A DNA stretch of 64,000 nt from the NCBI RefSeq assembly GCF_002897295.1, contig NZ_BEXF01000005.1:248001-312000 (forward strand), read 5' to 3'. The first letter of the stretch is position 1; every line of letters starts with the position of its first letter. This DNA comes from Brevibacillus reuszeri. GTDB taxonomy: Bacteria > Bacillota > Bacilli > Brevibacillales > Brevibacillaceae. The position numbers were made by a program, and so were the translations under genes. The notes beneath the pieces were generated by a model that saw only the letters and a list, made by a program, of their open reading frames with translations, was not told where the DNA came from and made no database searches. Positions 26,485 to 36,600 of the stretch are shown here, in pieces.

Positions 26485-27915
26485 TTGCAAACGCAAGAAA
26501 GTGATAGGAAAGTCCCGGGAACAAACGACCTTCACAGAGCAGTGGAAAATGGACATAACCATATCTTTAGACTGGCTCGAGATCATACCGGTGAATTTGT
26601 GATTACGTTATCAGAAGGAACATTGGCGATAGAGTTCGGATTGACAACTGAGCAGATAAGCGGAAAAAAGCTCACTGACAATCTATTTAGCCGTGCAGAT
26701 ATTCAGGTGTTGCCATATTATGAAAGAGCTTTTATGGGCAACGTCGTTGAATTTGAAACAAAAATCCGGGAGCGGACTTTTTTAACGACTCTTTCTCCGA
26801 TCAGCAAGGATGGAAAAGTTATTGAGGTGATCGGTTCGTCTACCGAAATTACCGAGCGCATAAAGATGGAGCAGCAATTGCAAGAAACCGAAGAACTGTA
26901 TCGAAGTCTGGTAGAAGATACGCTTGTTGGTGTGTATATTGCCTATGTAGAGCATCCGGGTTTTGTATACGTCAATCCACGTCTTGCTGAAATCTTTGGT
27001 TACAGCCAGGAAGAGCTGGTACAAATGACGGCAGCAGATCTGGTCATACCCGAGGAACGAACAATCATTCGTGCTAATCAGGATCGGCGGTTGAATGGCG
27101 ATCGTTCCAGTATCCGCTATCAATTCCGTGGGCTGCGCAAAAACCAAAGCATCGTTGAGGTCGAAGTATTGCAAAAGACAAGCATGTATAAAGGGAGGGC
27201 AGCTGTCATCGGAATTCTGCAGGATGTGACCGAACGCAAGCAAGCGGAAGAGATTGTTCGCAAGTCGGAGATGCTCTCCATAGTGGGCCAGATGGCAGCT
27301 GGAGTCGCTCACGAGATACGCAATCCGTTGACCTCGCTGAAAGGCTTCCTGCAGCTACTTCAGAGGCAAACCCATGACAATAAAGAGTATTACGGGATCA
27401 TGCTTTCCGAGCTCAACCGCATCGAGTTCATCATTAGTGAATTTTTGGTTCTGGCTAAACCACAGGTCATCATTCATCGCAAACACGAAATACAGCAGCT
27501 ACTCGAGCATATTGTCATGCTGGGAGAAACTCATGCCATTATGTTCAACGTCGAGATCAAGACGCAGTATGAGAAAAATATACCGCCTGTCCCATGTGAG
27601 GAGAATCAGTTAAAGCAAGTTTTTCTGAATTTACTGAAAAACGCGATTGAGGCGATGCCGACAGGCGGTAAGGTCACGGTCACTGCCAAAATGGACGGCA
27701 GCATGCTGCTTGTTGCCTTTGCAGATGAAGGCTGTGGAATACCGGAGGATCGTTTGGGAAAACTAGGTGAGCCCTTTTTTACAACAAAAGAAAAGGGCAC
27801 CGGGCTGGGACTCATGGTCAGCTACAAAATCATTGCTGCACATGAAGGCACGATCCGTGTCAGAAGTGAAAAGGGGGTAGGCACGACATTCGAGGTAAGA
27901 ATACCCGTGGGATAG
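26485..27915 (+). CDS. PAS-domain sensor histidine kinase (sporulation-kinase type)
   Basis: A soluble kinase of 476 aa. Two PAS domains occupy about residues 20-130 and 135-260 (FVYVNPRLAEIFGYSQEEL; VEVLQKTSMYKGRAAVIGIL). The phosphoacceptor is His277 or so in MAAGVAHEIRNPLTSLKGF, with a HATPase domain (NLLKNAIEAMP, DEGCGIP, GTGLGL) behind it. No membrane segment and no response regulator gene nearby; the orphan layout and the H-box sequence resemble Bacillus Kin-type kinases feeding the Spo0 phosphorelay, which is inference. TTG 26485 has GAGG upstream and is preferred over an ATG at 26434. Confidence 0.8.
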   Translation: MQTQESDRKVPGTNDLHRAVENGHNHIFRLARDHTGEFVITLSEGTLAIEFGLTTEQISGKKLTDNLFSRADIQVLPYYERAFMGNVVEFETKIRERTFLTTLSPISKDGKVIEVIGSSTEITERIKMEQQLQETEELYRSLVEDTLVGVYIAYVEHPGFVYVNPRLAEIFGYSQEELVQMTAADLVIPEERTIIRANQDRRLNGDRSSIRYQFRGLRKNQSIVEVEVLQKTSMYKGRAAVIGILQDVTERKQAEEIVRKSEMLSIVGQMAAGVAHEIRNPLTSLKGFLQLLQRQTHDNKEYYGIMLSELNRIEFIISEFLVLAKPQVIIHRKHEIQQLLEHIVMLGETHAIMFNVEIKTQYEKNIPPVPCEENQLKQVFLNLLKNAIEAMPTGGKVTVTAKMDGSMLLVAFADEGCGIPEDRLGKLGEPFFTTKEKGTGLGLMVSYKIIAAHEGTIRVRSEKGVGTTFEVRIPVG

Positions 27916-27998
27916 TATTCATTCGCCTGTTTGCTTCTACCGGAAAAAAACGGTATGATGGAATTGAGAGCCAATAACCGCATAAGGACGTGAACACA

Positions 27999-28304
27999 TT
28001 GACAGAAGAAAATAAAGACCTTGAATTGGGCGATATCATTACGCTGGATGATGAAAATGGTGAACCGTTGGGTGACTTTGAAGTGATTGCACTGTTTGAC
28101 CTGAACGGTAAAGAATATATTGCCTTGACCGAAGCAATCGAAGATGAAGAAAGCGAAGAGGAATTGGACGAAGAAGTAGATATCTTCGTATTCCAAGTCG
28201 ACGGTGGAGAAATGGTTCCACTCGAAGAGGACGAAGAAAGCACTGTTTATGCGAAGCTGAACGAGGTTTTGGAAGGCATCGAACTGATTAAAGAAGATAA
28301 CTAA
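27999..28304 (+). CDS. DUF1292 family protein (YrzB-like)
   Basis: A very acidic 101-aa protein: a short head, then GDIITLDDENGEPLGDFEVI, a Glu/Asp-rich centre and VYAKLNEVLEG near the end, all typical of DUF1292. Function unknown. TTG 27999 lies 10 bp from AAGGA; the in-frame GTG at 27990 is only 1 bp from it, so TTG is the better start. It ends at the terminator at 28320. Confidence 0.75.
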   Translation: MTEENKDLELGDIITLDDENGEPLGDFEVIALFDLNGKEYIALTEAIEDEESEEELDEEVDIFVFQVDGGEMVPLEEDEESTVYAKLNEVLEGIELIKEDN

Positions 28305-28319
28305 TTCGTTTATAAAACA

Positions 28320-28366
28320 AAAGCCACTGCAGGCTCACTGGAAATTGTGACCATGCAGTGGCTTTT
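28320..28366. terminator. Terminator between convergent genes
   Basis: AAAGCCACTGCA pairs with TGCAGTGGCTTT, followed by T's on the forward strand. TTTTGTTTTATAAA follows on the reverse strand, so it may serve both directions. Confidence 0.8.
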
Positions 28367-28375
28367 TGTATCCAT

Positions 28376-28753
28376 TTAGTCGTTCATTTTGATGATGTTG
28401 TCTTTGAGGTCGCGGACAACAAGCAGGCACGTATAATCCGTCTCTTGCAATTCTCTGACCAAAGAGGAGCATTCGTCCTTGGTCAGACCCAGCTTTTCAA
28501 GACGAGTGCGCAGCTCCTCACCGCCATTGTCAAAAAAATGGGCTTTGCTGTCGATGTCTCCGACCGCGCTTTCAAAATGAGTACTGAATTTATAAAAATT
28601 GTTCCGTTGATTGGAGTGGTTTTTATCGGGGTTCCATTTTAAAACCCAGATATCATCCTTGTGGTATCCAGAAGAATTCAATGCTTGAATATCGGAGACC
28701 AACTCCTGATCGTAGCGGTGGAACTTCACAAACGGCTTGGTAGCACTAATCAA
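28376..28753 (-). CDS. General stress protein 17M-like (YflT domain)
   Basis: A 125-aa protein whose body (FVKFHRYDQELVSDIQAL, then DDIWVLK) matches the YflT domain of Bacillales heat/general stress proteins; the biochemical role is unknown. TTG at 28751-28753 follows AAGGGGGA by 8 bp. The frame stays open to 29017, but that upstream part has no family resemblance and no ribosome site and is not included. Confidence 0.75.
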   Translation of the reverse strand: MISATKPFVKFHRYDQELVSDIQALNSSGYHKDDIWVLKWNPDKNHSNQRNNFYKFSTHFESAVGDIDSKAHFFDNGGEELRTRLEKLGLTKDECSSLVRELQETDYTCLLVVRDLKDNIIKMND

Positions 28754-28846
28754 GTTGATTTCCCCCTTTTTCGCCTCTGAAGACGATGCCTTACTAGGAT
28801 GCCCTGTGAATCTGGACAGATGATTGGAAAAACTTGTGCTTTCTCT

Positions 28847-28876
28847 TTGACCTTTCTTTGCCAGAAATGCTACACT
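28847..28876 (+). promoter_or_regulatory. Sigma-A-like promoter of a candidate RNA unit
   Basis: TTGACC (28847-28852), 18-bp spacer, TACACT (28871-28876). No protein gene follows before the terminator at 29026. Confidence 0.5.
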
Positions 28877-28882
28877 ATGAAC

Positions 28883-29056
28883 TGGTAGTGGTATGAAACG
28901 ATTCCCAAAAAACACTTGTGCCCAGACGACCGTTTCGTTTTTGGCTTCTTGATCCCTGTGGAGAATGCTTGTACCGTATAGACGAACACTGACGTCTGTT
29001 GACCGAGAATTTATCAAAGCAATCGGCCATCTCGCTAGGGGCGAGGTGGCTTTTTT
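28883..29056 (+). ncRNA. Candidate small RNA of about 175 nt
   Basis: The stretch lies between a promoter-like sequence and a strong terminator, and the next gene (parE) has its own promoter 20 bp further on. The longest frame with an ATG inside is 19 codons without a ribosome site. Possible internal stems include AGACG-N8-CGTCT near 28980. It matches no RNA family I know (6S, SRP, tmRNA, RNase P and T-box were considered). It also lies antisense to the region upstream of the YflT gene, so it might be that gene's leader region instead. Confidence 0.35.
29026..29056 (+). terminator. Rho-independent terminator
   Basis: GCCATCTCGC (29026-29035) pairs with GCGAGGTGGC (29041-29050) with one T-G pair, then six T. 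It has no protein gene upstream on the forward strand within 700 bp. Confidence 0.8.
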
Positions 29057-29076
29057 AGCCCATTTTGCTATGATCG

Positions 29077-29106
29077 TTGAATACTATAGGAACCATACGG
29101 TACAAT
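29077..29106 (+). promoter_or_regulatory. Promoter of the parE-parC operon
   Basis: TTGAAT (29077-29082), 18-bp spacer, TACAAT (29101-29106). This leaves an untranslated leader of about 145 nt before parE. Confidence 0.55.
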
Positions 29107-29259
29107 AGCGATTAAGTGTTCGCTTTTTTATACCTTCGCCAATTTCGCTTGCGTGAAAATATACGGAGTATAAGAATAGTGGAGGCTTCGGCTTTTGCAC
29201 GTGGCGATCAGCCAGTTTTTTCTAAGGAAGTTGCTTTTACAGTAGAGGGGAGAGCGCGA

Positions 29260-31230
29260 TTGAAGGAAACAGATACACTACATACATTAACGTACACGGA
29301 AGAAGATATTCAGGTCCTGGAAGGCTTGATTGCCGTTCGCAAACGTCCAGGAATGTACATAGGCTCCACCGGCAGCAGAGGCCTTCATCATCTTTTGTGG
29401 GAGATTGTGGACAACGCAAAGGATGAAGCGCTGGCAGGTGTAAACGATAGCATCATTGTTACGCTCTACAAGGATGGCAGCGTAAGTGTGGAAGACCACG
29501 GGCGCGGGATTCCGACTGGTATGCACAAAACAGGAAGACCTGTTCCCGAAGTAATTTTTACGACTCTGCATGCCGGCGGTAAATTTGGCGGCGGAGGTTA
29601 TAAAAAAAGTGGTGGGTTGCACGGAGTAGGCTCCAGTGTGGTTGTGGCATTGTCCAAATGGCTCGAGGTAGAAATTCACCGCGAGGGCAAAATTCACAAG
29701 CAAAAATTCGAATATATCGTAGACGAAAAGGGCGTTGAGCATGTAGGCAAGCCCGTAACCGATCTCGAAATTACCGGAAATACCAAACGGACGGGGACGA
29801 CTGTACGTTTTTTACCTGACGAAGCGGTTTTTGGAAACGCTCGCTTTGACTACGAGACGATTCGTGATCGCTTCCGTGAAACAGCCTTTTTGTTGAAAAA
29901 GCTGAAAATGGTATTGATTGATGAGCGCGGCCCTGAGAAAAAACGGGAAGAGTTTTACTTTGAGGATGGACTGAAATCGTATGTGTCCTATCTGAACGAA
30001 GGAAAAAACACACTCCATCCGATTGTTTACTTTGAGGGCGAAAAAGACAACGTCTATGTCGAACTTGCCTTCCAGTACAACGACGGCTATACTGAAACGC
30101 TTGTCTCCTACGTCAACTCGATTGTCACTACAGACGGAGGAACGCATGTTACGGGCTTCCGCAATGGTACAACCCGTATATTTAACGAATTTGCTCGGAA
30201 AAAAGGGTACTTGAAGGATAAAGACCCGAACCTGACGGGAAATGATTTGCGCGAAGGCTTCCTTGGCGTGTTGTCTTTGCAAATGGCTGATGTCCAGTTT
30301 GAATCCCAAACAAAGGATAAGCTGGGCAACGAAGAAGCGCGGGCCATTGTGGAACAGATCGTTTCAGAAAAACTCGGTTTTTTCCTGGAGGAAAACCCAG
30401 AGACAGGCAAGCTTCTGATCGACAAGGCGCTTCGCTCTGCTGAAATTCGCGAAGAGCTCCGCAAACAGCGTGAAGCTTTGCGTGGTGATAAAAAAGGGAA
30501 GACGGCGAAGAAGCGCAAGTCTATTTCCGAAAAGTTCACCCCGCCGCAATACAAGGACTCCAAGCGCAATGAGTTGTTCCTGGTCGAGGGTGACTCCGCT
30601 GGTGGTTCAGCCAAGCAGGCGCGTAATTCCGAGTTTCAGGCTCTGTTCAGCTTGCGTGGCAAACCGCTGAATACAGAAAAAGCAAAGCTGTCCGAGGTGC
30701 TGGCCAACGAGGAGTTCAGAACGATTCTCGAAGTGCTGGAAACCGATATCGGCGAAGAATTTTCCATCGAAAACTGTGCGTTTGACAAAGTTATTATCAT
30801 GTCCGATGCGGACGTGGATGGCTCACACATCCAAACCTTGCTGTTGACATTTTTCTTCCGCTACATGAGGCCCATGATTGCAGCGGGTCATTTATATATC
30901 GCCCAGCCACCGCTTTATCAGGTGAAAAAGCAGAGCAAGGGCAAGCAGACAGAAGCAATCTATTGCTGGTCAGACTATGAGCTGGAGCAAGCCTTGAAAA
31001 AGGTTGGACGCGGTGCAGAGGTACAACGTTATAAAGGCTTGGGTGAGATGAACGCCGATCAGCTCTGGGAGACGACAATGGACCCTGAGACTCGCAAGCT
31101 AATCAAGGTCGAACTGGAAGATCTGGCTCACTGCGAAAAACTCGTTACTGTATTGATGGGCGACAAGGTTCCTCCAAGACGCGAGTGGATTGAAAGCCAC
31201 GTCACCTTTGAAATGGGGGAGGATGAATAA
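29260..31230 (+). CDS. parE: DNA topoisomerase IV subunit B
   Basis: A 656-aa ATPase subunit of topoisomerase IV, which separates linked daughter chromosomes. The GHKL ATP site shows [23 protein letters not shown] and the glycine lid [10 protein letters not shown]; the transducer follows and the TOPRIM domain starts near residue 435 with [13 protein letters not shown] and [12 protein letters not shown] 29260 follows GAGGGG by 9 bp; the open frame upstream to 29116 does not look like ParE and is left out. parC follows after 2 bp. Confidence 0.9.
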   Translation: MKETDTLHTLTYTEEDIQVLEGLIAVRKRPGMYIGSTGSRGLHHLLWEIVDNAKDEALAGVNDSIIVTLYKDGSVSVEDHGRGIPTGMHKTGRPVPEVIFTTLHAGGKFGGGGYKKSGGLHGVGSSVVVALSKWLEVEIHREGKIHKQKFEYIVDEKGVEHVGKPVTDLEITGNTKRTGTTVRFLPDEAVFGNARFDYETIRDRFRETAFLLKKLKMVLIDERGPEKKREEFYFEDGLKSYVSYLNEGKNTLHPIVYFEGEKDNVYVELAFQYNDGYTETLVSYVNSIVTTDGGTHVTGFRNGTTRIFNEFARKKGYLKDKDPNLTGNDLREGFLGVLSLQMADVQFESQTKDKLGNEEARAIVEQIVSEKLGFFLEENPETGKLLIDKALRSAEIREELRKQREALRGDKKGKTAKKRKSISEKFTPPQYKDSKRNELFLVEGDSAGGSAKQARNSEFQALFSLRGKPLNTEKAKLSEVLANEEFRTILEVLETDIGEEFSIENCAFDKVIIMSDADVDGSHIQTLLLTFFFRYMRPMIAAGHLYIAQPPLYQVKKQSKGKQTEAIYCWSDYELEQALKKVGRGAEVQRYKGLGEMNADQLWETTMDPETRKLIKVELEDLAHCEKLVTVLMGDKVPPRREWIESHVTFEMGEDE

Positions 31231-31232
31231 GC

Positions 31233-33767
31233 ATGTTGTCCAATCAGATTATTAAACAGAGCTTCGCTGAGATCATGGGCAAGCGTTTCGGGGATTATGC
31301 CAATCTGGTCATCCTCTCCCGTGCGATTCCGGATGCGCGTGATGGTCTCAAGCCTGTACAACGCCGTATTCTTTATGCGATGTACCAGGAAGGCAATACG
31401 AATGACAAGCCATACCGCAAATCAGCCAAGACAGTTGGTTACGTAATGGGTACATACCATCCACACGGAGACTCCGCCATTTATGAAACGATGGTTCGGA
31501 TGGCACAGTGGTGGAAGATGCGTCAGGTGCTCATTCAAGGTCACGGAAACTTTGGTAGCTTGGATGCAGACCCACCAGCTGCCATGCGTTATACAGAGTC
31601 ACGCTTGTCTGCGTTGTCCAATGAGCTTTTACGCGATATTGAAAAAGAAACGGTCACCTTTATTCCGAACTACGATAATTCAGCCATGCAGCCAGCAGTT
31701 CTGCCAGCACGCTTTCCGAATTTGCTCGTGAACGGTGCTGCCGGGATTGCGGTTGGTTTTGCCACGGATATTCCAACGCACAATTTAGGAGAAGTCATCG
31801 ACGCTGCTGTAGCACAGATGAAGAATCCGAATATTACCCTGGACGAGCTGATGCAGCATGTAAAAGGACCTGATTTTCCAACAGGAGCGATTGTCCAAGG
31901 GGTATCTGGCATCCGCAAGGCATTTGAAACGGGGCGCGGACAATTCATCATTCGCGGGAAAACGCATGTCGAAGAACCAAAAGGTGCGAAAGTAAAGAAA
32001 ATCGTGATCTCCGAAATTCCTTACGAGGTAGTCAAATCCAAGCTTGTGGCACAGATTGATGAGCTGGTGATGGAGCGCAAAATTGAGGGGGCTCTCGCTG
32101 TACGGGATGAAACTGGACGGAAAGAAGCCGAGCTCAAAAAGGTGCGCATCGTGGTCGATATTCGCAAGGAAGCCGATGAAAAGGCGATTCTCAATTACTT
32201 GTACAAAAATACCGATCTGCAAATCTATTACAACTACAATATGAACGTGATTCACGAGGGGACCATCCGCCAGATGGGACTCAAGGCTCTGCTTGCTGCG
32301 TACATTGATCACCAAAAGGAAGTTGTTACGAATCGATCCCAGTACGATCTGAACAAAAAGCAGAATCGGGAGCATATCGTCCAAGGGTTGATCCGTGCGA
32401 AATCAATCCTCAGAGAAATTGTAGATACGATTATGGATTCGGAGGATCGCGCTGACGCCAAGCGAAACATCATGGAGAAGTACGGCTTTACGGATGCACA
32501 GGCTGATGCAATCCTGAATATCCAGCTGGCATCTTTGACCCGTTTGGATATTGTCAAGCTGGAAAAGGAATTGGCGACGCTGGCAAAAGAAATCGAGGAG
32601 CTCAAGGCGATTCTGGGAAGCGAGAAAAAGCTGATCCAGGTCATTACTGGTGAGCTGAACGAGATCAAGAAAAAATATGCCGAGGAGCGCCTGACGGAAA
32701 TTCAGGGGGAGATCGAGGAAATCAAGATCGATATCGCGATGCAAATTAATGCGGAAGATTGCATCGTGACTCTTACCAATGAAGGGTACGTCAAGCGGAC
32801 AAGTCCTCGTTCGTTCAAATCAGTGGGCGGCACGCTTGAGACCTGTGGGGTTAAGGAGGGGGATCGTGTACGTCACTTCGTAGAAACCAATACGTCCCAT
32901 ACTGCCCTCTTCTTTACACAGGATGGAAAGTATTTCGCTACACTCGTTAATGCTTTCCCAGATGATAAGTGGAAGGACATTGGCTCTGCTCTCGTCAACG
33001 TGATTCCTCTGGAGAAGCAGCAGCGTATCGTTGGATTTACCATCGTCGAGAGCTTCAAGCAGGAGCTGTATGTGTATCACGTCAGCAAAAGCGGTCTGGT
33101 CAAAAAGACAGCACTTGCCGAATATGAAACGAATCGTTCGAGTGCCCTGGTCGCTGCCAAGCTGAAATCGGATGGAGACGAGTTCGTCCATGTGTTTGTC
33201 GCAAATGAGACAGGCGGTATTCTCGGGGCAACAAAAGATGGCATGGGCATCCGCTTTATGCGCAGTGAAGTTAGCACAACAGGCCGTGCCTCTAGCGGGG
33301 TGAAAGCAATTACACTGGCTGCAGGCGATGAAGTCATTACGATGCTGCCGATCGAAGAAGACGATAGCCGGGCATTCAGCTTGGTAACAACAGATGGTGT
33401 CTTGAAACGAACAGCGATTACTGATATTCCTCTACAGGGCCGTGCAGGCAAAGGTGTGACATTGATCCGGAAAAGAAAGAGCAATCCGCACCAGCTGCTT
33501 GCGATCAGCATCGAAGAAACGATGTATGCATGGACTGAGCAAAATGAATGGAGTCTGATCGATACGAGCCAAGTCATCGTGAATGAACAGGGCGGCATTG
33601 GTCGAACAGTAGTCGAAGGCGGCTTGAAAGCTATCGCATTTGAAACCGTTTTGCCTACGGAAGAATCAAAAGATGACGGTCCTGGAAAAGCATCGGGAGA
33701 GGGAGCATCCCATGGAGGCTCATCACAGAAAACGCCAGACTCACAAGGTACTCTTTTTGATGAGTAA
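31233..33767 (+). CDS. parC: DNA topoisomerase IV subunit A
   Basis: An 844-aa breakage-reunion subunit. The active-site tyrosine is Tyr120 in [11 protein letters not shown]. The quinolone-resistance region reads [15 protein letters not shown] ([12 protein letters not shown], residues 74-85), with the susceptible-type Ser81 and Glu85. A coiled-coil gate (about 430-490) precedes the C-terminal beta-pinwheel, where repeats such as GYVKRT, GLVKKT and GVLKRT are visible. The last 30 residues are Gly/Ser-rich and probably flexible. It overlaps nothing and starts 2 bp after parE. Confidence 0.92.
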   Translation: MLSNQIIKQSFAEIMGKRFGDYANLVILSRAIPDARDGLKPVQRRILYAMYQEGNTNDKPYRKSAKTVGYVMGTYHPHGDSAIYETMVRMAQWWKMRQVLIQGHGNFGSLDADPPAAMRYTESRLSALSNELLRDIEKETVTFIPNYDNSAMQPAVLPARFPNLLVNGAAGIAVGFATDIPTHNLGEVIDAAVAQMKNPNITLDELMQHVKGPDFPTGAIVQGVSGIRKAFETGRGQFIIRGKTHVEEPKGAKVKKIVISEIPYEVVKSKLVAQIDELVMERKIEGALAVRDETGRKEAELKKVRIVVDIRKEADEKAILNYLYKNTDLQIYYNYNMNVIHEGTIRQMGLKALLAAYIDHQKEVVTNRSQYDLNKKQNREHIVQGLIRAKSILREIVDTIMDSEDRADAKRNIMEKYGFTDAQADAILNIQLASLTRLDIVKLEKELATLAKEIEELKAILGSEKKLIQVITGELNEIKKKYAEERLTEIQGEIEEIKIDIAMQINAEDCIVTLTNEGYVKRTSPRSFKSVGGTLETCGVKEGDRVRHFVETNTSHTALFFTQDGKYFATLVNAFPDDKWKDIGSALVNVIPLEKQQRIVGFTIVESFKQELYVYHVSKSGLVKKTALAEYETNRSSALVAAKLKSDGDEFVHVFVANETGGILGATKDGMGIRFMRSEVSTTGRASSGVKAITLAAGDEVITMLPIEEDDSRAFSLVTTDGVLKRTAITDIPLQGRAGKGVTLIRKRKSNPHQLLAISIEETMYAWTEQNEWSLIDTSQVIVNEQGGIGRTVVEGGLKAIAFETVLPTEESKDDGPGKASGEGASHGGSSQKTPDSQGTLFDE

Positions 33768-33793
33768 ACTGGCTGAGAAGGAATGATGTGTAG

Positions 33794-34120
33794 ATGGCAA
33801 CTACGTTCGAGTCTTTTATTTCGCCTCTGAGCTGGCAACAGGTATCTTTGTTGCTTGATACTGTACAGTATTTTGAAGAAGCGCCCAAGCTGCTCTCACT
33901 TCCGCAGGAGGAGGGAGCAAGCGTTGCCGTTCCAATCACCGCCGAGACGCTGACCGCCATGCTCAGCTGTCTTGATGAGCAAGATGCCTTTACCCGTAAA
34001 TCGTTTGATCTTAGCTGGGAAGAAGGCGAACAGTCCGGGCACGGTACGCTAGTAGTCAAAATGCCTACAGGCGATACGATAAGACAGCCAGCAGACTGGT
34101 CATTGTTTTCAGCCGTATAA
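33794..34120 (+). CDS. Uncharacterised 108-aa protein
   Basis: A small acidic protein starting at ATG with AAGGAATG about 9 bp before. No signal peptide, membrane helix or known motif is visible. It lies 26 bp behind parC and ends before the terminator at 34134, so it is likely transcribed with parE-parC. Confidence 0.6.
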   Translation: MATTFESFISPLSWQQVSLLLDTVQYFEEAPKLLSLPQEEGASVAVPITAETLTAMLSCLDEQDAFTRKSFDLSWEEGEQSGHGTLVVKMPTGDTIRQPADWSLFSAV

Positions 34121-34133
34121 ATAATGAGAATGG

Positions 34134-34194
34134 ATCGCTCCAGGAAGTAAGGTGCTCTCAATTAGAGAACCTGCTTTTCTGGGGCGATTTTTTT
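34134..34194 (+). terminator. Rho-independent terminator with branched stem
   Basis: ATCGC-T-CCAG (34134-34143) pairs with CTGGGGCGAT (34179-34188), enclosing a second stem GGTGCTCT / AGAGAACC, and a run of T's follows. It closes the parE-parC unit. Confidence 0.75.
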
Positions 34195-34300
34195 GCATAA
34201 GTACAAAGAAAGTTGATCGACAAAACGAAATCGTGTTACAGTTTGGACAAACCATTTTTTTAAAACAGAATTTAGATAGGCATGTGGAGGATGAGGAAAA

Positions 34301-34963
34301 ATGGAACAGCTTACGACACAAAAAGCAGCTTTTCTCGACGTAATCACTGATCGTCGCTCGGTTCGTCATTATGATCCAAGTGTCAAAATTTCGCGGGATG
34401 AGATTGCCGAGATGCTGAAAGAAGCGACTTTGGCGCCTTCCAGCTCCAATCTGCAGCCATGGAGATTTTTGGTGATTGATGATCAGGAATTGAAAGAGAA
34501 GCTGCTTCCGATCGCATTCAACCAGCAGCAAGTTGTGGATGCCTCTGCTGTGATCGCGATCCTTGGAGATTATGAAGGATACAAAGTGGCTGAAACCATT
34601 TACAGCAAAGCGGTGGATGCAGGTTATATGAACGAGGAAGTGAAGAGCACTCTTATCCAAAACATTAACTCACGCTACAGCAATAGAGAGCGTGAAGTGA
34701 TTAAGCAAATCGCCTTGGTTGATGGTGGGTTGGTTGCGATGCAATTTATGCTTGTTGCCAAGGCTAGGGGATATGACACAGTGCCGATGGGGGGATATAA
34801 TCCAGCCAAATTCAAAGAAGCATTCAATATCTCAGATCGCTATGAAACCATTATGCTTATTGCGCTAGGAAAAGCAGCTCAGCCAGGGCATCCTACTGTG
34901 CGATTGAATGTAGAGGACATTACTTTTTGGAATGAAATGCCTGCCCCTGCATCTGGAAAGTAA
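34301..34963 (+). CDS. Nitroreductase family protein
   Basis: A 220-aa FMN enzyme of the NAD(P)H nitroreductase family. TDRRSVRHYDPSVKIS at the N-terminus and APSSSNLQPWRFLVI form the FMN site, and GYDTVPMGGYNP lies in the C-terminal half. These enzymes reduce nitro compounds or quinones; the natural substrate is unknown. Similar to B. subtilis YdgI/YodC-type proteins. ATG 34301 has GGAGGATGAGG upstream. It is a single gene. Confidence 0.8.
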   Translation: MEQLTTQKAAFLDVITDRRSVRHYDPSVKISRDEIAEMLKEATLAPSSSNLQPWRFLVIDDQELKEKLLPIAFNQQQVVDASAVIAILGDYEGYKVAETIYSKAVDAGYMNEEVKSTLIQNINSRYSNREREVIKQIALVDGGLVAMQFMLVAKARGYDTVPMGGYNPAKFKEAFNISDRYETIMLIALGKAAQPGHPTVRLNVEDITFWNEMPAPASGK

Positions 34964-35021
34964 CATAACAGACAGCGATCGATGAGACTGCGCATATATC
35001 GAACGGAAAGAAGGATAGATG

Positions 35022-35702
35022 ATGAAACGGATACTGGCAATCAGCGATATTCACGGCGAGCTCGAAAAGCTGGAGTCGCTGCTGCTGAAGGCAGAGTATA
35101 AACCCGACGAGGACCAACTGATTCTGCTTGGGGATTATGTAGATCGCGGCCCCGATTCCAAAGGGGTAGTGGAAAAAGTAAAGCAGCTTAAGGATAACGG
35201 AGCGATTGTGCTGATGGGCAATCACGACCATATGATGGTGAAATCTTTTGAGCAAGACCCTGTGTTTATCGAGCGCTGGTTTCGGAATGGCGCAGGGCAG
35301 ACCCTCGCAAGCTATGATCACATGGCAGCGAAAACAGAGTCGGGTGCCCCCGAATCCTTAGAGAAAACAGAAAAAATAGCAGAGCATGTGGCTTTTTTAG
35401 CAGACCTGCCATGCTATTACGAAACAGAGGATTACATATTTGTTCACGGAGGTGTGCATCCGACGACCGTGCTTGCCGAAACAGACCCTTACTTGCTCAT
35501 GTGGATTCGGGAAGAATTTCATAAAGGCTATTGCGGAGAAAAAACGGTCGTATTCGGGCATACTCCAACCGATAATTTGCACGGGAAGCATGATGTTTAC
35601 TTTGGTGATAACAAAATTATCGGGATCGATGGCGGAGCGGTCTTTGGCGGTCGTCTGAACTGCCTGGAGCTGCCTAGTCAAAAAGTCTATTCGGTTGAAT
35701 AA
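35022..35702 (+). CDS. Calcineurin-like metallophosphoesterase (PP2A/ApaH-type protein phosphatase)
   Basis: A 226-aa enzyme with all five motifs of the phosphoprotein phosphatase branch in order: DIHGE, GDYVDRGPDS, GNHDH, HGG and GHTPT. Two metal ions (usually Mn) are expected. It may dephosphorylate proteins or cleave dinucleoside polyphosphates. AAGGA ends 6 bp before ATG 35022; ATG 35019 is only 3 bp from it. It may pair functionally with Ser/Thr kinases such as the one at the window edge, but the distance gives no support for this. Confidence 0.8.
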   Translation: MKRILAISDIHGELEKLESLLLKAEYKPDEDQLILLGDYVDRGPDSKGVVEKVKQLKDNGAIVLMGNHDHMMVKSFEQDPVFIERWFRNGAGQTLASYDHMAAKTESGAPESLEKTEKIAEHVAFLADLPCYYETEDYIFVHGGVHPTTVLAETDPYLLMWIREEFHKGYCGEKTVVFGHTPTDNLHGKHDVYFGDNKIIGIDGGAVFGGRLNCLELPSQKVYSVE

Positions 35703-35761
35703 CTGCTTTATGGATGAAGGGGAACGGCTTGGGTCACACTACAGTGGGAGGTGTGACCACT

Positions 35762-35965
35762 GTGGAACGAAACATGAATGTGAACGGTAGGGAATACAAT
35801 TTTGCCACTACGTACGATGGTGACTCGCAATATAATGTACAAGTACGGAGCGGCAATAAAGTGGTGACGATGTTCAAGATTTCTGCTGAGTCTGAGAGCG
35901 AAGTCTTTGATGCTGCGATCGCCCATTTTTCTGCTGATATTGAGATGGGTAACCTAAATGTTTGA
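35762..35965 (+). CDS. Small 67-aa protein of unknown function
   Basis: GTG 35762 follows GGGAGG by about 10 bp. The peptide (EYNFATTYDGDSQYNVQVR, then KVVTMFKISAESESEVFDAAI) reads as a small beta-alpha domain. A terminator follows directly. An alternative ATG at 35774 is in the same frame. No family is recognised. Confidence 0.55.
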   Translation: MERNMNVNGREYNFATTYDGDSQYNVQVRSGNKVVTMFKISAESESEVFDAAIAHFSADIEMGNLNV

Positions 35966-35971
35966 GATAAG

Positions 35972-36010
35972 AAACGCAGCCTGATCAAAATGGGGCTGCG
36001 CTTTCTTTTG
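35972..36010 (+). terminator. Rho-independent terminator
   Basis: CGCAGCC pairs with GGCTGCG (35994-36000), followed by CTTTCTTTTG. Confidence 0.75.
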
Positions 36011-36039
36011 TTTACACATTTGCTATCATGTGCTAATGT
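36011..36039 (+). promoter_or_regulatory. Sigma-A promoter of the MarR gene
   Basis: TTTACA (36011-36016), 17-bp spacer, TAATGT (36034-36039). The operator-like dyad begins 5 bp downstream, where it would cover the transcription start. Confidence 0.65.
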
Positions 36040-36043
36040 ATTA

Positions 36044-36061
36044 TTGTTTCCGTGGACACAA
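36044..36061. promoter_or_regulatory. Operator-like palindrome, copy 1
   Basis: TTGTTTCC-GT-GGACACAA is an 18-bp dyad with one mismatch between arms. A copy identical but for the centre occurs at 36601 before the MFS gene. Likely binding site of the MarR protein between them. Confidence 0.7.
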
Positions 36062-36078
36062 AAGGGGTGAGATAAGAT

Positions 36079-36570
36079 TTGGACCTCAAAAATAAAGTTT
36101 GGAACCAATGGGTGACCATGCTACATAAGCAGGAGGAGCGAAGCAAGCACCGTGAGGCAATCCTGCTTGCCCAAATCAAAAAGAGCCTGCCTGACTATGA
36201 CCATGCAGGGGATATGTCGATCACGGAGCTGCATGTCATCCAAGCCATTGGGAATCACGACGCCATGAATGTAACATCGATTGCTCATCAGATCGGTGTA
36301 ACGAAGAGTGCCATTTCCAAAATAACAGCAAGACTGATCAAAAAGGAATTGATCGAGCGTTATCAGCTCGAGGACAATCAAAAAGAGGTCTTTTTCCGGC
36401 TGACCAAAGGGGGAGAAACTGTCCATCACTTTCATGAGCACTACCATTACCGATTAGAACAGCACATGTTCAAATTTTTGGAGCGCTACAGTGAAAAAGA
36501 GCTGGCTTTTTTGGAAGAAGTGATGGTTGCGGCAACGATTGAAATGGATAAAAATTGGGCGGATGTGTAA
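36079..36570 (+). CDS. MarR family transcriptional regulator
   Basis: A 163-aa winged-helix repressor. The DNA-binding part is at about residues 50-110 (SITELHVIQAIG, VTSIAHQIGVTKSAISKITARLIKK, wing region DNQKEVFFRLT), flanked by dimerisation helices. TTG 36079 has GGGGTGAG 9 bp before it. It probably represses itself and the efflux gene downstream through the two matching palindromes. The inducer is unknown. Confidence 0.85.
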   Translation: MDLKNKVWNQWVTMLHKQEERSKHREAILLAQIKKSLPDYDHAGDMSITELHVIQAIGNHDAMNVTSIAHQIGVTKSAISKITARLIKKELIERYQLEDNQKEVFFRLTKGGETVHHFHEHYHYRLEQHMFKFLERYSEKELAFLEEVMVAATIEMDKNWADV

Positions 36571-36600
36571 GAGAGGGCATTGCCCATTTTTTTACACTAA

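Noticed and set aside
28892..28951. 19-codon frame inside the candidate RNA
   Set aside because: No ribosome site; too short to support.
28754..29017. N-terminal extension of the YflT-domain gene
   Set aside because: No family resemblance and no ribosome site; TTG 28753 is well supported.
29116..29259. 48-codon N-terminal extension of parE
   Set aside because: Not ParE-like; TTG 29260 has GAGGGG and gives the normal N-terminus.
33077..33838. Reverse open frame of 253 codons
   Set aside because: Antisense to parC, Ser/Pro-rich, no start signals.
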